Shown piece by piece: positions 62,422 to 64,000 of a stretch of DNA of 64,000 nucleotides. The stretch is from Mangrovibacterium lignilyticum. GTDB lineage: Bacteria; Bacteroidota; Bacteroidia; Bacteroidales; Prolixibacteraceae. The number at the start of each line of letters is the position of its first letter. Position 1 is the stretch's first letter. The notes beneath the pieces are model-generated. The model ran no database searches and was not told where the DNA came from. It saw only the letters and a program-made list of their open reading frames with translations. Both the position numbers and the translations under genes were made by a program. Location of the stretch: positions 1,719,790 through 1,783,789 of the forward strand of contig NZ_WKLH01000002.1 in the NCBI RefSeq assembly GCF_010882175.1, given 5' to 3'.

Positions 62422-62634
62422 ATGAAAAAATTGGTATTGATGATGGCGATTGTTTTTGCTTGTGGTGTAACTTTTGCAATTCCTGTAAACACACCTGACG
62501 AAAAGCCAAAAACAGAGCAAACTGCCAAAAAAGAAAAGAAAGAAGGCTGCTGCAGTGAGAAGAAAGCATGCTGCGACAAATCAAAAAGCTGCGACAAAAA
62601 AGCAGAAAAAGCAGAAAAAACTGAGAAGGAATAG
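62422..62634 (+). CDS. Small secreted Lys/Cys-rich protein
   Basis: 70 aa. A clear signal peptide (MKKLVLMMAIVFACGVTFAI) is followed by a mature part made mostly of Lys, Glu and Cys: KKEGCCSEKKACCDKSKSCDK, five Cys in CC-x5-CC-x4-C spacing. That would suit soft-metal binding (for example Cu, Zn or As), but no named family comes to mind. The ATG at 62422 is chosen; the frame also extends three codons to a TTG. It lies between aspA and pncB and ends at a terminator. Confidence 0.7.
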   Translation: MKKLVLMMAIVFACGVTFAIPVNTPDEKPKTEQTAKKEKKEGCCSEKKACCDKSKSCDKKAEKAEKTEKE

Positions 62635-62654
62635 CAATTCCTCCTTCCAAATAA

Positions 62655-62682
62655 AAGAAGCCGGTAACCCCGGCTTTTTTTT
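62655..62682 (+). terminator. Terminator after the small Cys-rich gene
   Basis: GAAGCCGG-TAACC-CCGGCTT stem followed by eight T residues. Confidence 0.88.
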
Positions 62683-62874
62683 ATGCACGGTCCGCATCCC
62701 TACCGGGCACATACCTCAATTGCATTCCTTCCCTTTCTATCGTTTAGGCTTCAAGATTCTACGGCTTTGCTCTGCGCGTATTTATGAGTTGCTTCGATCC
62801 CCCCTCGCTAAAAGAAAAGGGCACATCCTCAAACTATATAATTTTCAATTCGTTTCTTATGGAAAGGAGCAAAG

Positions 62875-64000
62875 ATGAGGATTACCGATTTCAACACCGG
62901 TTTATTTACAGATTATTACGAGCTAACCATGGCTCAGGGCTATTTCTTCCAGGGCCGCCAAAACGACTATGCCTGTTTTGATTACTTTTTTCGCAGCAAT
63001 CCGTTTCAAGGTGGTTTTACTGTTTTTGCTGGTCTCGATGATCTTTCCGCGTTCCTGGAATCGTTCAAGTATACCAAAGATGACATTCAATTTTTGAGAG
63101 AATACGGATTTGATGATCAGTTTCTCGCCTACCTGGAGAACCTGCAGCTGTCCCTCTCAATCTACTCCGTTAGGGAGGGAGATGTCGTTTTCGCGAACGA
63201 ACCGTTGGTGAGAGTTGAAGGAAAGATTATTGAACTTCAACTATTGGAAACGTTATTATTGAACGTATTGAATTTTGAATCGCTCATTGCCACGAAAGCC
63301 CGAAGAATTAAAATGCAGGCTGGCGATCGTCCGGTAATTGATTTCGGATTGAGAAGGGCGCAGGGATTAGGCGGATTACAAGCCACGCGGGCCGCTTACA
63401 TCGGAGGAGTGGATAAAACCTCAAACGTCTTCTCATCCAAAGCGTATGCGATTCCTGCGACCGGCACCATCGCCCATTCCTGGATCCAGTCGTACGATGA
63501 TGAACTGACTTCCTTCCGGGACTACGCGAGACTATTTCCGGAGAATTGCGTTTTACTGATTGATACCTACGACACCCTCAATAGCGGCTTGCCCAATGCC
63601 ATGATCGTGGCGAAAGAACTTTTACGCAACGGACACCAGCTATTTGGTGTGCGTTTGGATAGTGGCGATTTAGCCGCGTTAAGCAAAGAAGTTCGCAAGA
63701 TTTTAGATGAACATGATTTGGGTTTTGTGAAGATTGTTGCTTCAAACCAGCTGGACGAATATGCGATGCAGAAACTGAATGCCCAAAACGCCCCCATAGA
63801 TTCATTTGGTGTGGGCACGTCATTGGTTACCGGGCAGGATGATCCCGCGCTGGACGGCGTGTACAAATTGTCGTACGCTGACCATCACCCCCGGATGAAG
63901 TTTTCCGAAAACCCGGCAAAAGCCTCTCTTCCCGGCGTAAAAATGGTCTATCGGTTTGTCGATGAGAACAAAAAATTTATTGGAGACGGCATCTGTTTCA
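62875..64000 (+). CDS. pncB: Nicotinate phosphoribosyltransferase (3'-truncated by window edge)
   Basis: NAD-salvage enzyme joining nicotinate to PRPP. The visible 375 residues open MRITDFNTGLFTDYYELTMA and include the family's YELTMAQGYF start and the DFGLRRAQGLGG block. TGTIAHSWIQSYDDE (His near the active site) and the phosphate-binding FGVGTSLVTGQDD also fit the family. Reading is open at the right edge. The ATG at 62875 follows a strong Shine-Dalgarno (AAGGAG at 62863-62868), unusual for this genome, which supports the start. Confidence 0.95.
   Translation, partial: MRITDFNTGLFTDYYELTMAQGYFFQGRQNDYACFDYFFRSNPFQGGFTVFAGLDDLSAFLESFKYTKDDIQFLREYGFDDQFLAYLENLQLSLSIYSVREGDVVFANEPLVRVEGKIIELQLLETLLLNVLNFESLIATKARRIKMQAGDRPVIDFGLRRAQGLGGLQATRAAYIGGVDKTSNVFSSKAYAIPATGTIAHSWIQSYDDELTSFRDYARLFPENCVLLIDTYDTLNSGLPNAMIVAKELLRNGHQLFGVRLDSGDLAALSKEVRKILDEHDLGFVKIVASNQLDEYAMQKLNAQNAPIDSFGVGTSLVTGQDDPALDGVYKLSYADHHPRMKFSENPAKASLPGVKMVYRFVDENKKFIGDGICF

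Noticed and set aside
62555-62981. Frames of 107 and 65 aa near the end of the Cys-rich gene and pncB
   Set aside because: They are off-frame readings across a terminator and the pncB start.

Overview
The window looks like chromosomal DNA of a marine or sediment member of the Bacteroidota, most likely Bacteroidales/Marinilabiliales (a Prolixibacteraceae-like lineage). The evidence is promoters of the Bacteroidota type (TTTG, 18-19 bp, TAnnTTTG; clear before tRNA-Ser and pheT), few strong Shine-Dalgarno sites, lipoproteins with the lipobox Cys, a type IX secretion C-terminal domain, SigZ, DUF3078 and DUF2490 outer-membrane proteins, and secreted GH28/GH43/GH51 enzymes. [FeFe]-hydrogenase maturases point to an anaerobic or facultatively fermentative life. 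I see no phage, insertion sequence or CRISPR array.

Layout. 0-5.3 kb: 3' part of a TPR sensor kinase, a 21-bp dyad repeat array, dipeptidyl-peptidase III, a TrmH-type rRNA/tRNA methylase and HU. 5.5-9.8 kb: tRNA-Ser(UGA), a GH28 lipoprotein, tRNA-Trp, a GH43 enzyme and an orphan LutA-type protein. 9.8-11.8 kb: a gene-poor AT-rich stretch with two related small proteins ending in a shared YIVDW motif. 11.8-18 kb: a FadL-like porin, a lipoprotein and a short polysaccharide-export operon (wza, wzc, HAD phosphatase-like gene). 18.9-26.2 kb: an envelope operon of an AsmA-like protein, TamA and TamB. 26.3-34.8 kb: a hybrid kinase with a degenerate receiver, pheT, an EamA transporter, a nitroreductase, a DUF2383 protein and a lipid kinase. 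34.8-44 kb: an App1 phosphatase, GH51, an EamA transporter, a macrodomain protein, and a hybrid kinase/HPt followed by a sigma-54 activator. 44-49.3 kb: a coiled-coil membrane protein, an AHSA1-like protein, DUF3078, CYTH and Ogt.

The most system-like block is 49.5-55.6 kb: a lipoprotein, a DUF2490 barrel, a VTC-domain protein, a DUF4956 membrane protein and a large CotH-kinase protein carrying a type IX sorting domain. All are on one strand with overlaps or gaps of 17 bp or less. VTC, DUF4956 and CotH proteins together suggest a polyphosphate- or nucleotide-dependent surface phosphorylation system whose substrate is unknown.

55.6-62.3 kb carries hydE (minus), SigZ, an ArsM-ArsN-like fusion, then a structured leader followed by a TM1266-family gene, hydG and aspA. 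hydF and the hydrogenase itself are not in the window. The right edge cuts nicotinate phosphoribosyltransferase.
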